Source: Geodermatophilus amargosae
GTDB taxonomy: Bacteria; Actinomycetota; Actinomycetes; Mycobacteriales; Geodermatophilaceae
Length of the DNA stretch: 64,000 bases
Assembly (NCBI RefSeq): GCF_900116515.1
Contig: NZ_FPBA01000006.1
Location: 88,118 to 152,117, forward strand
Reading direction: 5' to 3'
Shown here: piece after piece, positions 8,514 to 16,286 of the stretch
Layout: every line of letters begins with the position of its first letter
Position numbering within the stretch: the stretch's first letter is position 1
Translations under genes and position numbers: made by a program
Notes under the pieces: model-generated
Told to the model about the DNA's origin: nothing
The model's input: only the letters and a program-made list of their open reading frames with translations
Database searches by the model: none

Positions 8514-9488
8514 TCAGTCGACGGAGGTCCGGCGATCGGAGCGACGGGCCGACTTCTGCCGGTAGAGGGCGGCATCGGCCCGGACGAGCACCGCGGCGAG
8601 GTCCTCGCCTGGACGGACGGTCGCCGTCCCGGCCGACCACGGGGCGCTCGAGGCGGCGCGCAGGCGCTCCAGCAGCTCGTCGCAGCGCGCGGCGTCGGTG
8701 CCGGGCAGGCAGAGGACGAACTCGTCGCCGCCGAGGCGGCCGAGCAGGTCCGAGCGGCGCAGCTCGGCGCCCCACTGCATGGCGAGCGAGCACAGCAGCG
8801 CGTCGCCGGCGGAGTGGCCGGCGGTGTCGTTGACGGCCTTGAAGCCGTCGAGGTCGAGCACCGCCACGGTCAGCGGCTCCCTGGTGCGCTGGGCGTGCGC
8901 GAGCAGGCGGGCCGACTCGGCCTCCCAGGCGCGACGGTTGGCCACCCCGGTCAGCGGGTCGGTGCCGGCCGCGTGGCGCAGCGCCCCGGACTGCCGGATC
9001 TGCGCCTCGGTCAGGACGACGGTGGTCACGACGGCGGCCAGCCACGAGGAGACGAAGCCGGACGGTTCCGCGGCGAGCGCTCCCGCGGTGACGACGGCGA
9101 CCGCGCCGGCGACCTGCAGCCGGGCCGCGGCCGGCGGCAGCACGTGGCCGGCGAGCAGCCCGAGCGCCACGAGCACCGGGCCGAGGCCGACGACGCCGAC
9201 CGCGGTGACCGAGCGCCACGCCAGCAGCGCGGTGAGCACGGACAGCAGCGCGAGCGCGGCGTGGACCAGGCCCATCGGCGCGCGGTCGCGCAGGTGCCAC
9301 AGGGCCGCGGACCCGAGCCCGCCGACCGCCGCGAGCGCGGTGAGCAGGACGACCGGCGTCCGGGGCGCCATCGGCCAGAGGGCACCGGCCGCGCACATGA
9401 CGGCGGCACACCCGTACAGCAGCGCGAGCAGGCCCAGCCCGCTCCTGCGATCCCCGTGCACCGGCACACCCCCCGTCGCGGACGACAT
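8514..9488 (-). CDS. membrane GGDEF diguanylate cyclase
   Basis: A 324-residue protein with about five or six predicted membrane helices between residues 16 and 160 and a cytoplasmic GGDEF domain from about 170. [10 protein letters not shown] (177-186), [11 protein letters not shown] and RLGGDEFVL (GGDEF at 253-257) indicate an active cyclase making cyclic di-GMP from two GTP. RRSD at 244-247, exactly five residues before GGDEF, is an allosteric I-site, so product inhibition is expected. The membrane half resembles a MASE-like sensor but I cannot name the ligand. The basic tail [10 protein letters not shown] is unusual only in ending the protein. Located 58 bases downstream of an HtrA-like protease gene on the same strand. 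Confidence 0.9.
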   Translation of the reverse strand: MSSATGGVPVHGDRRSGLGLLALLYGCAAVMCAAGALWPMAPRTPVVLLTALAAVGGLGSAALWHLRDRAPMGLVHAALALLSVLTALLAWRSVTAVGVVGLGPVLVALGLLAGHVLPPAAARLQVAGAVAVVTAGALAAEPSGFVSSWLAAVVTTVVLTEAQIRQSGALRHAAGTDPLTGVANRRAWEAESARLLAHAQRTREPLTVAVLDLDGFKAVNDTAGHSAGDALLCSLAMQWGAELRRSDLLGRLGGDEFVLCLPGTDAARCDELLERLRAASSAPWSAGTATVRPGEDLAAVLVRADAALYRQKSARRSDRRTSVD

Positions 9489-9546
9489 CGTCCCCCATGG
9501 CGGGGCCCTGGAGCGCGACGGCGGGCGTCCCCCTCGGAGGGAGGGG

Positions 9547-10488
9547 TCAGCCGGTGAGTTCGGTGGGCACCGCGATGACGTCGACCATCGCCCCGAGCCG
9601 GTACACCGTCACCGGCAGCGGCCGGCCGATCGCCTCGGTGAAGAGCAGCCGCTGCAGGCTCTGCGCCTCGGCCACGGGTGCCCGGCCGGCCTCGAGCACC
9701 AGGTCGCCGGCGCGCAGCCCGGCCCGGTCGGCGGGCGACCCGGCGACGACGTCGACCACGCGCAGTCCCCGACGCCGGCCGGTGCGCTCGGCCAGCGGTG
9801 CCGGCAGCGGCGCGGGGCTGCTGACCAGGCCGAGGTAGGCGCGGCGCACCCGCCCGTCGCGCACCAGCGCGTCGACGATGCGGCGGGTGGTGGCGTTGAC
9901 CGGCACGGCCAGGCCCAGGCCCCACCCGGCCACCGCGGTGTTGATGCCGACCACCCGGCTGGCGGAGTCGGCGAGCGCGCCGCCGGAGTTGCCGGGATTG
10001 AGCGCGGCGTCGGTCTGGATGACGTCCTCGACCACCCGGGCCGTGCGCCCGTCGCGGGTGGGCAGCGAGCGGCCCAGGCCGCTGACCACGCCGGCGGTCA
10101 CCGACCCGGCCAGCCCGAGCGGGTTGCCCACGGCGACGACGAGCTGGCCGACCTGCAGCTGTGCGGCGTCGCCGAGGACCGCGGGCTCGGGTGCACCCGT
10201 GGTCGCGCGGACGACGGCGAGGTCGGAGAGCGGGTCGGTGCCGACCACCTCGACGGGTGCCTCGCTGCCGTCGGCGAACACCGCGCGGCCGGCGCGCGCC
10301 CGCCCGACGACGTGCGCGTTGGTCAGCATCAGCCCGTCGCCGGGGACGACGACCGCGGAGCCGGCGCCGGAGCGGCCGTCGGGGCCGGTCACCTGCAGCG
10401 CGGCGACGTGCGCGGTGAGGTCGGCGGCCACCACGGTGACCACCCGGCTGTAGGCGTCCAGGGCGGCGTCGGTGTCCGGTCGGGTCAC
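9547..10488 (-). CDS. S1C family trypsin-like serine protease (HtrA/DegP-like) with PDZ domain
   Basis: A 313-residue protease with the complete catalytic triad: His59 (MLTNAHVV), Asp89 (LSDLAVV) and Ser168 (NPGNSGG). A PDZ domain follows from about residue 215 (YLGLVSSPAP, AGSPADRAGLRAGDLVLEAG). HtrA proteins degrade misfolded proteins and read exposed C-termini through PDZ. Unlike most actinobacterial HtrA proteins it has neither a signal peptide nor a membrane helix, so it should act in the cytoplasm unless exported otherwise. GTG 10488 follows AGGAGG with a six-base gap. A palindrome sits 18 bases upstream of the start. Confidence 0.9.
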   Translation of the reverse strand: MTRPDTDAALDAYSRVVTVVAADLTAHVAALQVTGPDGRSGAGSAVVVPGDGLMLTNAHVVGRARAGRAVFADGSEAPVEVVGTDPLSDLAVVRATTGAPEPAVLGDAAQLQVGQLVVAVGNPLGLAGSVTAGVVSGLGRSLPTRDGRTARVVEDVIQTDAALNPGNSGGALADSASRVVGINTAVAGWGLGLAVPVNATTRRIVDALVRDGRVRRAYLGLVSSPAPLPAPLAERTGRRRGLRVVDVVAGSPADRAGLRAGDLVLEAGRAPVAEAQSLQRLLFTEAIGRPLPVTVYRLGAMVDVIAVPTELTG

Positions 10489-10503
10489 GGCGCACCTCCT
10501 CGA

Positions 10504-10521
10504 GTGATCACCACGGTGATC
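10504..10521. promoter_or_regulatory. palindromic operator candidate upstream of the HtrA-like protease
   Basis: GATCACC and GGTGATC form perfect 7-base arms around AC (10506-10521), overlapping the self-complementary GTGATCAC (10504-10511). A third partial copy, ACGTGATTAC, follows at 10525. The cluster lies between the divergent protease and YbdK-type genes and resembles a dimer-binding site; the binder is unknown. Confidence 0.5.
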
Positions 10522-10627
10522 TCCACGTGATTACGTTGTTGCGCCGCCCAGTGGACGCCTCGCGGGACCCCGCCGCCACCGTCTCCGTCACGCCGTGGGC
10601 GAACGGGTCGGGGAGGTCTCCCGCACA

Positions 10628-10663
10628 GTCGTGCTCTGCACCCGTGTGTGTGCAGAGCACGAC
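10628..10663. repeat. GTGCTCTGC hairpin repeat, copy 1
   Basis: Perfect 14-base arms (GTCGTGCTCTGCAC and its complement) around an 8-base loop. It sits between two divergently transcribed genes, so it is not in a terminator position. The same core recurs as much longer hairpins near 48.5 kb. Confidence 0.8.
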
Positions 10664-10744
10664 CGTGCCGGTCAGCAGGTGCGGGGGAGGACCGGCGCCC
10701 GTAGCGTCGGCCTGCCCGGCGACCGACCGGCACCGAGGAGTGGC

Positions 10745-11881
10745 GTGCGCACCGACGGCCTGCAGACGGAGGGCGCCGTGGTCGGGCGGACCCTCGGCGT
10801 CGAGGAGGAGTTCCACCTCGTCGACCCGGCCACCATGGAGATGACCCCCGGTCCGCGAGCCTCCGCCGCCGCGCTCGCCGGCGACGCGGGGGAGCGGGTG
10901 CACCCGGAGATCGCCACCACGCAGCTGGAGATCGCCACCGGGATCTGCACGTCGCTGGAGCAGGTGCGCGCCGAGCTGGTGGCCGCCCGCAGGGAGGCCG
11001 CCGCCGCGGCCGAGCGGGACGGACTCCTGCTGCTGCCGGCCTCCACGCACCCGTGGAACTCGTGGCACACCATGCCGGTCACCCCGGGCGAGCGCTACGA
11101 GGCGATGGTCGACCGTTGGGCGGGCCTGGCGCGGCAGCAGGATATCTGCGGCTGCCACGTGCACGTCGGCATCCCCGACCTCGACACCGCCGTGGCCGTC
11201 CTCGACCGCACCCGTCCCTACATCCCGGTGCTGCTGGCGATGACCTGCAGCTCGCCGTTCCACGACGGCGTGGACACCGGGTACGAGTCCTGGCGCACCC
11301 TCTGGTGGACCCGCTTCCCGCACGCCGGCGCGCCCGAGCCGCTGGGCGACGCCGACGGCTACCGCCGGGTCCTCGCCGGGCTGGTCGCCTCCGGCGTGGT
11401 GGCCGACGGCTCGCACCTCTACTGGGACGTCCGTCCCTCGGCCCGGCTGCCCACCATCGAGTTCCGGCTGGCCGACGTCTGCACCACCGTCGACGACACC
11501 GTCCTGCACGCCGCCCTCGTCCGCTCGCTGGTGCGGGTGCTGGCCGTCCGCGCGCAGCGGGGTGAGCCGGTGCCGGAGCTGCGGCCGGAGCTGCTGCGGG
11601 CGGCGCGGTGGCGGGCGGCCCGCTCCGGTCTCACCGGCCCGCTGTTTGACCCCCTGCGCGCCGAGCTGGTCGGCCCCCGGGAGGCGGTGGGCGCGCTGCT
11701 GGCCGAGCTGGAGGAGGACCTCATCGAGGCCGGGGAGTGGGACGAGGTGACCGCCCGGGTGCAGGACCTGCTCGGCCGGGGTACGTCGGCGGCGCGGCAG
11801 CGGAGCACCTGGCTGCGCACGGGTGACCGCCGGGCGGTCGCCGAGTGGGTCGTCCGCGAGGGGGCGGCCGGGAGGTCGTGA
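10745..11881 (+). CDS. carboxylate-amine ligase, YbdK/GCS2 family
   Basis: A 378-residue member of glutamate-cysteine ligase family 2. The family signature LGVEEEFHLVDPATMEM opens the conserved region at about residue 17; HPEIATTQLEIATGIC, the metal-ligand region CGCHVHVGIPD, and LPTIEFRLADVCTTVDDTV follow in the usual order. Family members ligate glutamate or another carboxylate to an amine using ATP; several actinobacterial copies make gamma-glutamyl compounds but their role is often undefined since these bacteria use mycothiol. GTG 10745 is preceded by GAGGAG. It overlaps the following hydrolase by one base (TGATG), so the two are coupled and probably act on related metabolites. Confidence 0.88.
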   Translation: MRTDGLQTEGAVVGRTLGVEEEFHLVDPATMEMTPGPRASAAALAGDAGERVHPEIATTQLEIATGICTSLEQVRAELVAARREAAAAAERDGLLLLPASTHPWNSWHTMPVTPGERYEAMVDRWAGLARQQDICGCHVHVGIPDLDTAVAVLDRTRPYIPVLLAMTCSSPFHDGVDTGYESWRTLWWTRFPHAGAPEPLGDADGYRRVLAGLVASGVVADGSHLYWDVRPSARLPTIEFRLADVCTTVDDTVLHAALVRSLVRVLAVRAQRGEPVPELRPELLRAARWRAARSGLTGPLFDPLRAELVGPREAVGALLAELEEDLIEAGEWDEVTARVQDLLGRGTSAARQRSTWLRTGDRRAVAEWVVREGAAGRS

Positions 11882-12576
11882 TGGACGGCGGCGACACCGG
11901 GGGGTCGGGTCGCGGGCGCTCCGCGGGCGCCGGCCGCCTCGGCGCCCGGCCGGGTCCGCAGCCGGCCGGCCCGCCGCTGCCGGCCGGCACGACGACGCTG
12001 GACCTGGGCGGCAGGGAGGCCCAGGTCGCCGTGCCCGGAGAGGCGTCGGGCCCGCGGCCGCTGCTGGTCTTCTGCCACGGCGCGGGCGGCACGGCGCAGC
12101 AGTCCCTGGCCGCCGTGGGCGACGTCGCCCTGAGCCGTGGGGTCGTCGTCCTCGCGACGTCGTCGGTCGGCGCCACCTGGGACCTGCTGACCGGCGGGCT
12201 GGGGCACGACGTCGCCGTCCTCGAGGCCGCGCTCGAGCGGGTTGCCGCCGGCGTGGCGGTCTCGCGCGTCGCGCTCGGCGGCTTCTCCGACGGTGCCTCG
12301 TACGCGTTGTCGCTCGGGCTGGCCAACGGCGACCTGTTCGAGGCGCTGCTGGCCTTCTCGCCCGGCTTCACCGCCCCGCCCGGACGCACGGGCCGGCCGC
12401 GCGTCTGGATCGCCCACGGCACCGCCGACCGCGTGCTGCCGGTGGACCGCTGCGGCCGCCGGGTCTCCCGGGACCTGGCCGCGGCCGGCTACGACGTCAC
12501 CTACGACGAGTTCGACGGCGGCCACGTGGTGACACCGGGCCTGGTCACCGCCGCGCTCGACACCTGGCTGACCTGA
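11881..12576 (+). CDS. alpha/beta hydrolase (phospholipase/carboxylesterase or PHB-depolymerase-like)
   Basis: A 231-residue alpha/beta hydrolase. The oxyanion region LLVFCHGAGGTAQQ, nucleophile elbow GGFSDGASYA, acid region WIAHGTADRVLP and terminal FDGGHVVTP provide Ser, Asp and His in order. The compact single-domain form matches the carboxylesterase/phospholipase group. The first 35 residues are Gly/Arg/Pro-rich and disordered, not a signal peptide. Its ATG overlaps the ligase stop by one base and it ends five bases before a stop-anchored repeat that probably terminates the operon. Confidence 0.85.
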   Translation: MDGGDTGGSGRGRSAGAGRLGARPGPQPAGPPLPAGTTTLDLGGREAQVAVPGEASGPRPLLVFCHGAGGTAQQSLAAVGDVALSRGVVVLATSSVGATWDLLTGGLGHDVAVLEAALERVAAGVAVSRVALGGFSDGASYALSLGLANGDLFEALLAFSPGFTAPPGRTGRPRVWIAHGTADRVLPVDRCGRRVSRDLAAAGYDVTYDEFDGGHVVTPGLVTAALDTWLT

Positions 12577-12580
12577 GCGA

Positions 12581-12644
12581 GGACCCCCCTGCCCCCCACC
12601 GCTCGCAGGCTCGCGGCGGGCCCCTGCAGGGGGGCCATCGGTCC
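12581..12644 (+). terminator. stop-anchored palindromic repeat, copy A (bidirectional terminator candidate)
   Basis: Starts GGACCCCCCTGC four bases after the hydrolase stop and returns as GCAGGGGGGCC, with the conserved centre CCGCTCGCAGGCTCGCGGCGG. The outer arms pair over about 11 bases. It lies between convergent genes and shares sequence with five other elements in the window. Confidence 0.75.
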
Positions 12645-12645
12645 G

Positions 12646-14091
12646 TTACGCGGTGCGGCGGCCGACGTAGTCGTGCTGCTGCTCCGGGTTGACCTCGTCA
12701 GGGTTGTCCGCGTGGTCCTTCGGGCCGCCGGTCTTCGACGCCTCGAAGCCGGGGCCGACCTTCTCCAGGGCGAGGCGGCCGTAGACCTGCTGCTGGGTGG
12801 CCACCCGCTGGGAGCGGCCCCGGCCGAGGAAGCTGACCATCCAGTGCAGGACCGTGGTGACCCGGCTCTTGAAGCCGATGATGTAGAAGAGGTGCACCAC
12901 CAGCCAGATCACCCAGGCGATGAAGCCCTCGAACTTCATCCCCTTGATGTCGGCCACCGCGGAGAACCGCGAGATGGTCGCCATGTTGCCCTTGTCGCGG
13001 TAGCGGAAGGCGCCCTTGGGCTCCTTGCCGGCCAGCCGCCGCTGGATCTGCTCGGCGGCGTAACGCCCGCCCTGGATGGCCACCTGGGCGACGCCGGGGT
13101 ACTTGTCGGGGTGGTTGGCCATGTCGCCGACGACGTGGATCTCGGGGTGACCGGGCAGCGTGAGGTCCGGCTGCACCGAGATGCGTCCGGCCCGGTCGAC
13201 CTCCGCGCCGGTCCTGTCGCCCAGCAGCCGGCCCAGCGGGGAGGCCTGCACGCCGGCCGCCCAGACCTTGGTGGCCGCGGGGATGCGGCGCTGCTGGCCG
13301 TCGGAGTCCTTGACCGTCAGGCCGTCGGGGTCCAGGTCGGTGACCAGGGCGCCCAGCTGGACCTCCACACCCATCTCGTTGAGGTGGCGGCGGGCCTTCT
13401 CGCCCAGCTTCGGGCCGAACGGCGGCAGCACCTGCGACGCACCGTCGAGCAGGATGATCCGGGCCTTCTCCGGGTCGATGGTGCGGAAGTCGCGGCGCAG
13501 CGTGCGGTGCGCGAGCTCGGCGATCTGCCCGGCCATCTCCACACCGGTGGGGCCGGCGCCGATGACGACGAAGGTCATCAGCCGGTCGACCTCGGCGGGG
13601 TCGGTGGCCAGCTCGGCGAGCTCGAAGGCGCCGAAGATGCGCCCGCGCAGCTCCAGGGCGTCGTCGATGCTCTTCATGCCGGGGGCGAACTCGGCGAAGC
13701 GGTCGTTGCCGAAGTAGGACTGCCCGGCACCGGCGGCGACGATGAGCTCGTCGTAGGGGTGCAGCGTGGTGCGGCCCAGCACCGTCGAGGTGACGACGCG
13801 CGCCTCCACGTCGATGTCGACGACCTCACCGAGGACCACGCGCGCGTTCTTCTGGTGCCGCAGCACCTCGCGGGTGGCGGGGGCGATCTCGCCCTCGGAC
13901 AGGATGCCGGTGGCCACCTGGTAGAGCAGTGGCTGGAACAGGTGGTGGCCGGTCTTGGCGACGACGGTGATGTCCACGTCGGCGCGGCGCAGCGCCTTGG
14001 CGGCGAACAGGCCGCCGAAGCCGGAGCCGACGACCACCACCCGCGGCCGGCCGTTCGGGGAGCTGGCGGTGGGCCCAGGTGATGTCGTCAT
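12646..14091 (-). CDS. ndh: type II NADH dehydrogenase (NAD(P)/FAD-dependent oxidoreductase)
   Basis: A 481-residue NDH-2. It has two dinucleotide-binding motifs: VVVVGSGFGGLFAAKALRRA near residue 20 for FAD and FVVIGAGPTGVEMAGQIAEL near 170 for NADH, plus HLFQPLLYQVATGILSEGEI and VWAAGVQASPLG typical of the family. A hydrophobic segment near the C-terminus (FIAWVIWLVVHLFYIIGF) anchors it to the inner membrane face. It transfers electrons from NADH to menaquinone without pumping protons. ATG 14091 follows AGAGGA and removes a long unsupported upstream frame. The tail is hydrophilic and slightly longer than typical. Confidence 0.92.
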   Translation of the reverse strand: MTTSPGPTASSPNGRPRVVVVGSGFGGLFAAKALRRADVDITVVAKTGHHLFQPLLYQVATGILSEGEIAPATREVLRHQKNARVVLGEVVDIDVEARVVTSTVLGRTTLHPYDELIVAAGAGQSYFGNDRFAEFAPGMKSIDDALELRGRIFGAFELAELATDPAEVDRLMTFVVIGAGPTGVEMAGQIAELAHRTLRRDFRTIDPEKARIILLDGASQVLPPFGPKLGEKARRHLNEMGVEVQLGALVTDLDPDGLTVKDSDGQQRRIPAATKVWAAGVQASPLGRLLGDRTGAEVDRAGRISVQPDLTLPGHPEIHVVGDMANHPDKYPGVAQVAIQGGRYAAEQIQRRLAGKEPKGAFRYRDKGNMATISRFSAVADIKGMKFEGFIAWVIWLVVHLFYIIGFKSRVTTVLHWMVSFLGRGRSQRVATQQQVYGRLALEKVGPGFEASKTGGPKDHADNPDEVNPEQQHDYVGRRTA

Positions 14092-14207
14092 GATGACTGA
14101 TCCTCTCCCGTCGGGGGCTGCACTGTCGCCCGGTGGGCCGGTCGGGGACGTGAGACCCGTCACGGCCGCCGTCCGCCGGTGGGCTCGCGGTGTCCGTTCC
14201 TGCCCGG

Positions 14208-14213
14208 TACAAC
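14208..14213 (+). promoter_or_regulatory. -10 hexamer TACAAC for a leaderless hydrolase mRNA
   Basis: TACAAC ends seven bases before GTG 14221, which would place the transcription start at the start codon. No ribosome-binding site lies before that GTG. The identical hexamer lies at 58525-58530 before the acyl-CoA dehydrogenase operon. Confidence 0.5.
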
Positions 14214-14220
14214 CAGGCCG

Positions 14221-14910
14221 GTGCCCGTCGTCATCCCCCGGCTCGTACTGGTCCCGGGCTTGGGACTGGACGCGCGCTCGTCCAGGCGGCTGCGCCGGCG
14301 GGTGGCCGCCGACGTCGTGCTCCTACCCGGGATGGGGCGGTCTGCACCTGTGCCGTCCCTCGACGAGCTCGCCACCCGGCTGCGCGACCGGCTCGGTCCC
14401 GGCCCGGTGGTGCTGGCCGGCCACTCGCAGGGCTGCCAGGTGGTGGCCGCGGCCGCCGTCGACCCGCGGGTGGCCGGCGTCGTCCTGCTCGGCCCGTCGA
14501 CCGACCCACGGATGCGGGCGCCGTCCCGGCTGGCCGGGTGGTGGCTGCAGACGGCGGTGCACGAGCCCTGGTGGCAGGTGCCGCTGATCCTGGCCCAGTG
14601 GCTGACCACGGGGCCGCGGGCGATGCGGGCGCTGTGGCGGGTCGCCGCCCCCGACCGCATCGACGACCGGCTGCGCGCCGTCGGTGTGCCGGTGACCGTC
14701 GTCCGCGGCACACGGGACCGGCTCTGCCGCGCCGACTGGGCCGCCGCCGTGGCCGCCGCGGCGCCGGTCGCCGAGGTGGTCGAGGTGCCCGGCGCGGCGC
14801 ACATGACGGTGCAGACGCACCCGGACGCCGTTGCGGCGGTGCTCCGGACCGCAGTCGGAGCCGCGGCGGTCGCGGATGAGGGGGGACGCGCCTCCGGCGT
14901 GTCACCATGA
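14221..14910 (+). CDS. alpha/beta hydrolase
   Basis: A 229-residue alpha/beta fold hydrolase. LVLVPGLGLDAR forms the HG-equivalent oxyanion loop, VLAGHSQGCQVV the nucleophile elbow (GHSQG), VRGTRDRLCRADW the acid loop and VPGAAHMTVQTHP the catalytic His. The small size and a cap region rich in Trp (GWWLQTAVHEPWWQVPL) suggest a lipase/esterase-like or haloperoxidase-like substrate pocket; no specific reaction can be named. GTG 14221 is preferred to GTG 14179 because a TACAAC -10 element places the transcript start right there. Ends four bases before the ROK gene. Confidence 0.82.
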   Translation: MPVVIPRLVLVPGLGLDARSSRRLRRRVAADVVLLPGMGRSAPVPSLDELATRLRDRLGPGPVVLAGHSQGCQVVAAAAVDPRVAGVVLLGPSTDPRMRAPSRLAGWWLQTAVHEPWWQVPLILAQWLTTGPRAMRALWRVAAPDRIDDRLRAVGVPVTVVRGTRDRLCRADWAAAVAAAAPVAEVVEVPGAAHMTVQTHPDAVAAVLRTAVGAAAVADEGGRASGVSP

Positions 14911-14914
14911 CCGC

Positions 14915-16081
14915 ATGGCCTCCACCTCCGCCTCGGCCGGCGCACTGCTGCACCACGTGCGCACCGGTCGCGCGCGGAGCCGGGCCGAGCTGGTCGCGCT
15001 GACCGGGGCCTCGCGCAACACCGTCAGCGCCCGCGTGGACGAGCTCATCGCCGCGGGCCTGCTGCAGGAGGGCGGCCGTGGCGGCAGCACCGGCGGACGG
15101 CCGCCGACCCTGCTGCAGTTCAACAGCGGTGCCGGCTGCGTGCTCGCCGTCGACCTCGGCGTCACCAGTGCCGACGTCGCGGTCACCGACCTGTCGGCGC
15201 AGATCCTGGCCACCGTCGGTCACCCGATCGACATCGCCGACGGCCCCGACGTGGTGCTCGCCGAGGTCGACCGGCTGGCGCAGAAGGCGCTGGCCGAGGC
15301 CGGGCTGACCCCGGCCGACGTCTGTGCCGTCGGGGTGGGCGTGCCCGGGCCGGTGGAGTTCTCGACCGGCCGGCCGTCGCACCCGCCGATCATGCCGGGC
15401 TGGCACGACCACCCGATCCCGAGCGCCTTCGGCCGCTACGGGTGCCCGGTCTTCGTGGACAACGACGTCAACGTCATGGCGCTCGGGGAGATGGGCGTCG
15501 GCGGGTCGGCGCAGGACGTGCTGGTGGTCAAGGTCGGTACCGGCATCGGCTGCGGGGTCATCGTCGACGGCGAGGTGTACCGGGGCGCGCAGGGCAGCGC
15601 CGGGGACATCGGGCACATCCACGTGCCGACGCCGGACGGCCGCACCGTGCTGTGCCGCTGCGGCAACGAGAACTGCCTGGAGGCGCTGGCCGGCGGCGGG
15701 GCGCTGCTGCGCGACGCCCTCGAGGCCGGGCTGCCGGTGTCGAGCACCCGGCAGGTCATCGAGCTGGCCGCGCAGGGCGACGGCCCGGCGCTGGAGCTCG
15801 TCCGGCGGGCGGGCCGCATGATCGGCACGGTGCTGGCCGCGCTGGTCAACTTCTTCAACCCGCACCGCATCGTGATGACCGGTGGGGTCGCCCAGGCGGG
15901 AGCACCGCTGCTGGCCGGCATCCGCGAGGCGGTCTACGGCCGCTCCATGCCCCTGGCCGCCCGGGCGCTGGAGATCACCGTCAGCGACGCCCCGGACCTC
16001 TCCGGCCGGGTGGGCGCCGCGCTGATGGCCATCCAGGGCTACCTCGACGAGGACTCGGTCCACCAGGCCCTCGCCCGCTGA
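14915..16081 (+). CDS. ROK family transcriptional regulator
   Basis: A 388-residue ROK regulator. An N-terminal winged helix covers residues 5-65 (ARSRAELVALTGASRNTVSA for the HTH and GGRGGSTGGRPPTLL for the wing). The ROK sugar-kinase fold follows: AVDLGVTSADVAVTDL, FVDNDVNVMALGEMG, KVGTGIGCGVIVDGEVYRGA and the zinc motif CRCGNENCLEAL. Such proteins bind a free or phosphorylated sugar and usually repress nearby sugar genes. It sits directly upstream of the sugar ABC operon on the same strand, separated by a 205-base region with a strong promoter and a pair of direct repeats, so it is the likely regulator of that operon. Confidence 0.92.
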   Translation: MASTSASAGALLHHVRTGRARSRAELVALTGASRNTVSARVDELIAAGLLQEGGRGGSTGGRPPTLLQFNSGAGCVLAVDLGVTSADVAVTDLSAQILATVGHPIDIADGPDVVLAEVDRLAQKALAEAGLTPADVCAVGVGVPGPVEFSTGRPSHPPIMPGWHDHPIPSAFGRYGCPVFVDNDVNVMALGEMGVGGSAQDVLVVKVGTGIGCGVIVDGEVYRGAQGSAGDIGHIHVPTPDGRTVLCRCGNENCLEALAGGGALLRDALEAGLPVSSTRQVIELAAQGDGPALELVRRAGRMIGTVLAALVNFFNPHRIVMTGGVAQAGAPLLAGIREAVYGRSMPLAARALEITVSDAPDLSGRVGAALMAIQGYLDEDSVHQALAR

Positions 16082-16205
16082 CCAGCGGCTCTGGCCCTGG
16101 CCGTGTCGCCGTCCCGGGGACGGGAGGCACGGTCGTCTCTGCCGCCCAGCTGCGGGAGTCGCGCACCCGTCCAGGTATCGGTTCGGTGACGCCGCTCACG
16201 GTTGC

Positions 16206-16234
16206 TTGACCCGCTGTGACTCCGTTCATATGGT
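16206..16234 (+). promoter_or_regulatory. sigma-A type promoter of the sugar ABC operon
   Basis: TTGACC (16206-16211) and TATGGT (16229-16234) are separated by exactly 17 bases, giving a good housekeeping promoter about 50 bases before the ATPase gene. Two copies of ATGGTCA, at 16230-16236 (overlapping the -10) and 16252-16258, are spaced 22 bases, two helical turns, and could be an operator for the ROK regulator. Confidence 0.7.
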
Positions 16235-16286
16235 CACGGCTGCACAGACTAATGGTCAGCGTTGAGCAGAAGTCCGAGGTGAGGCC

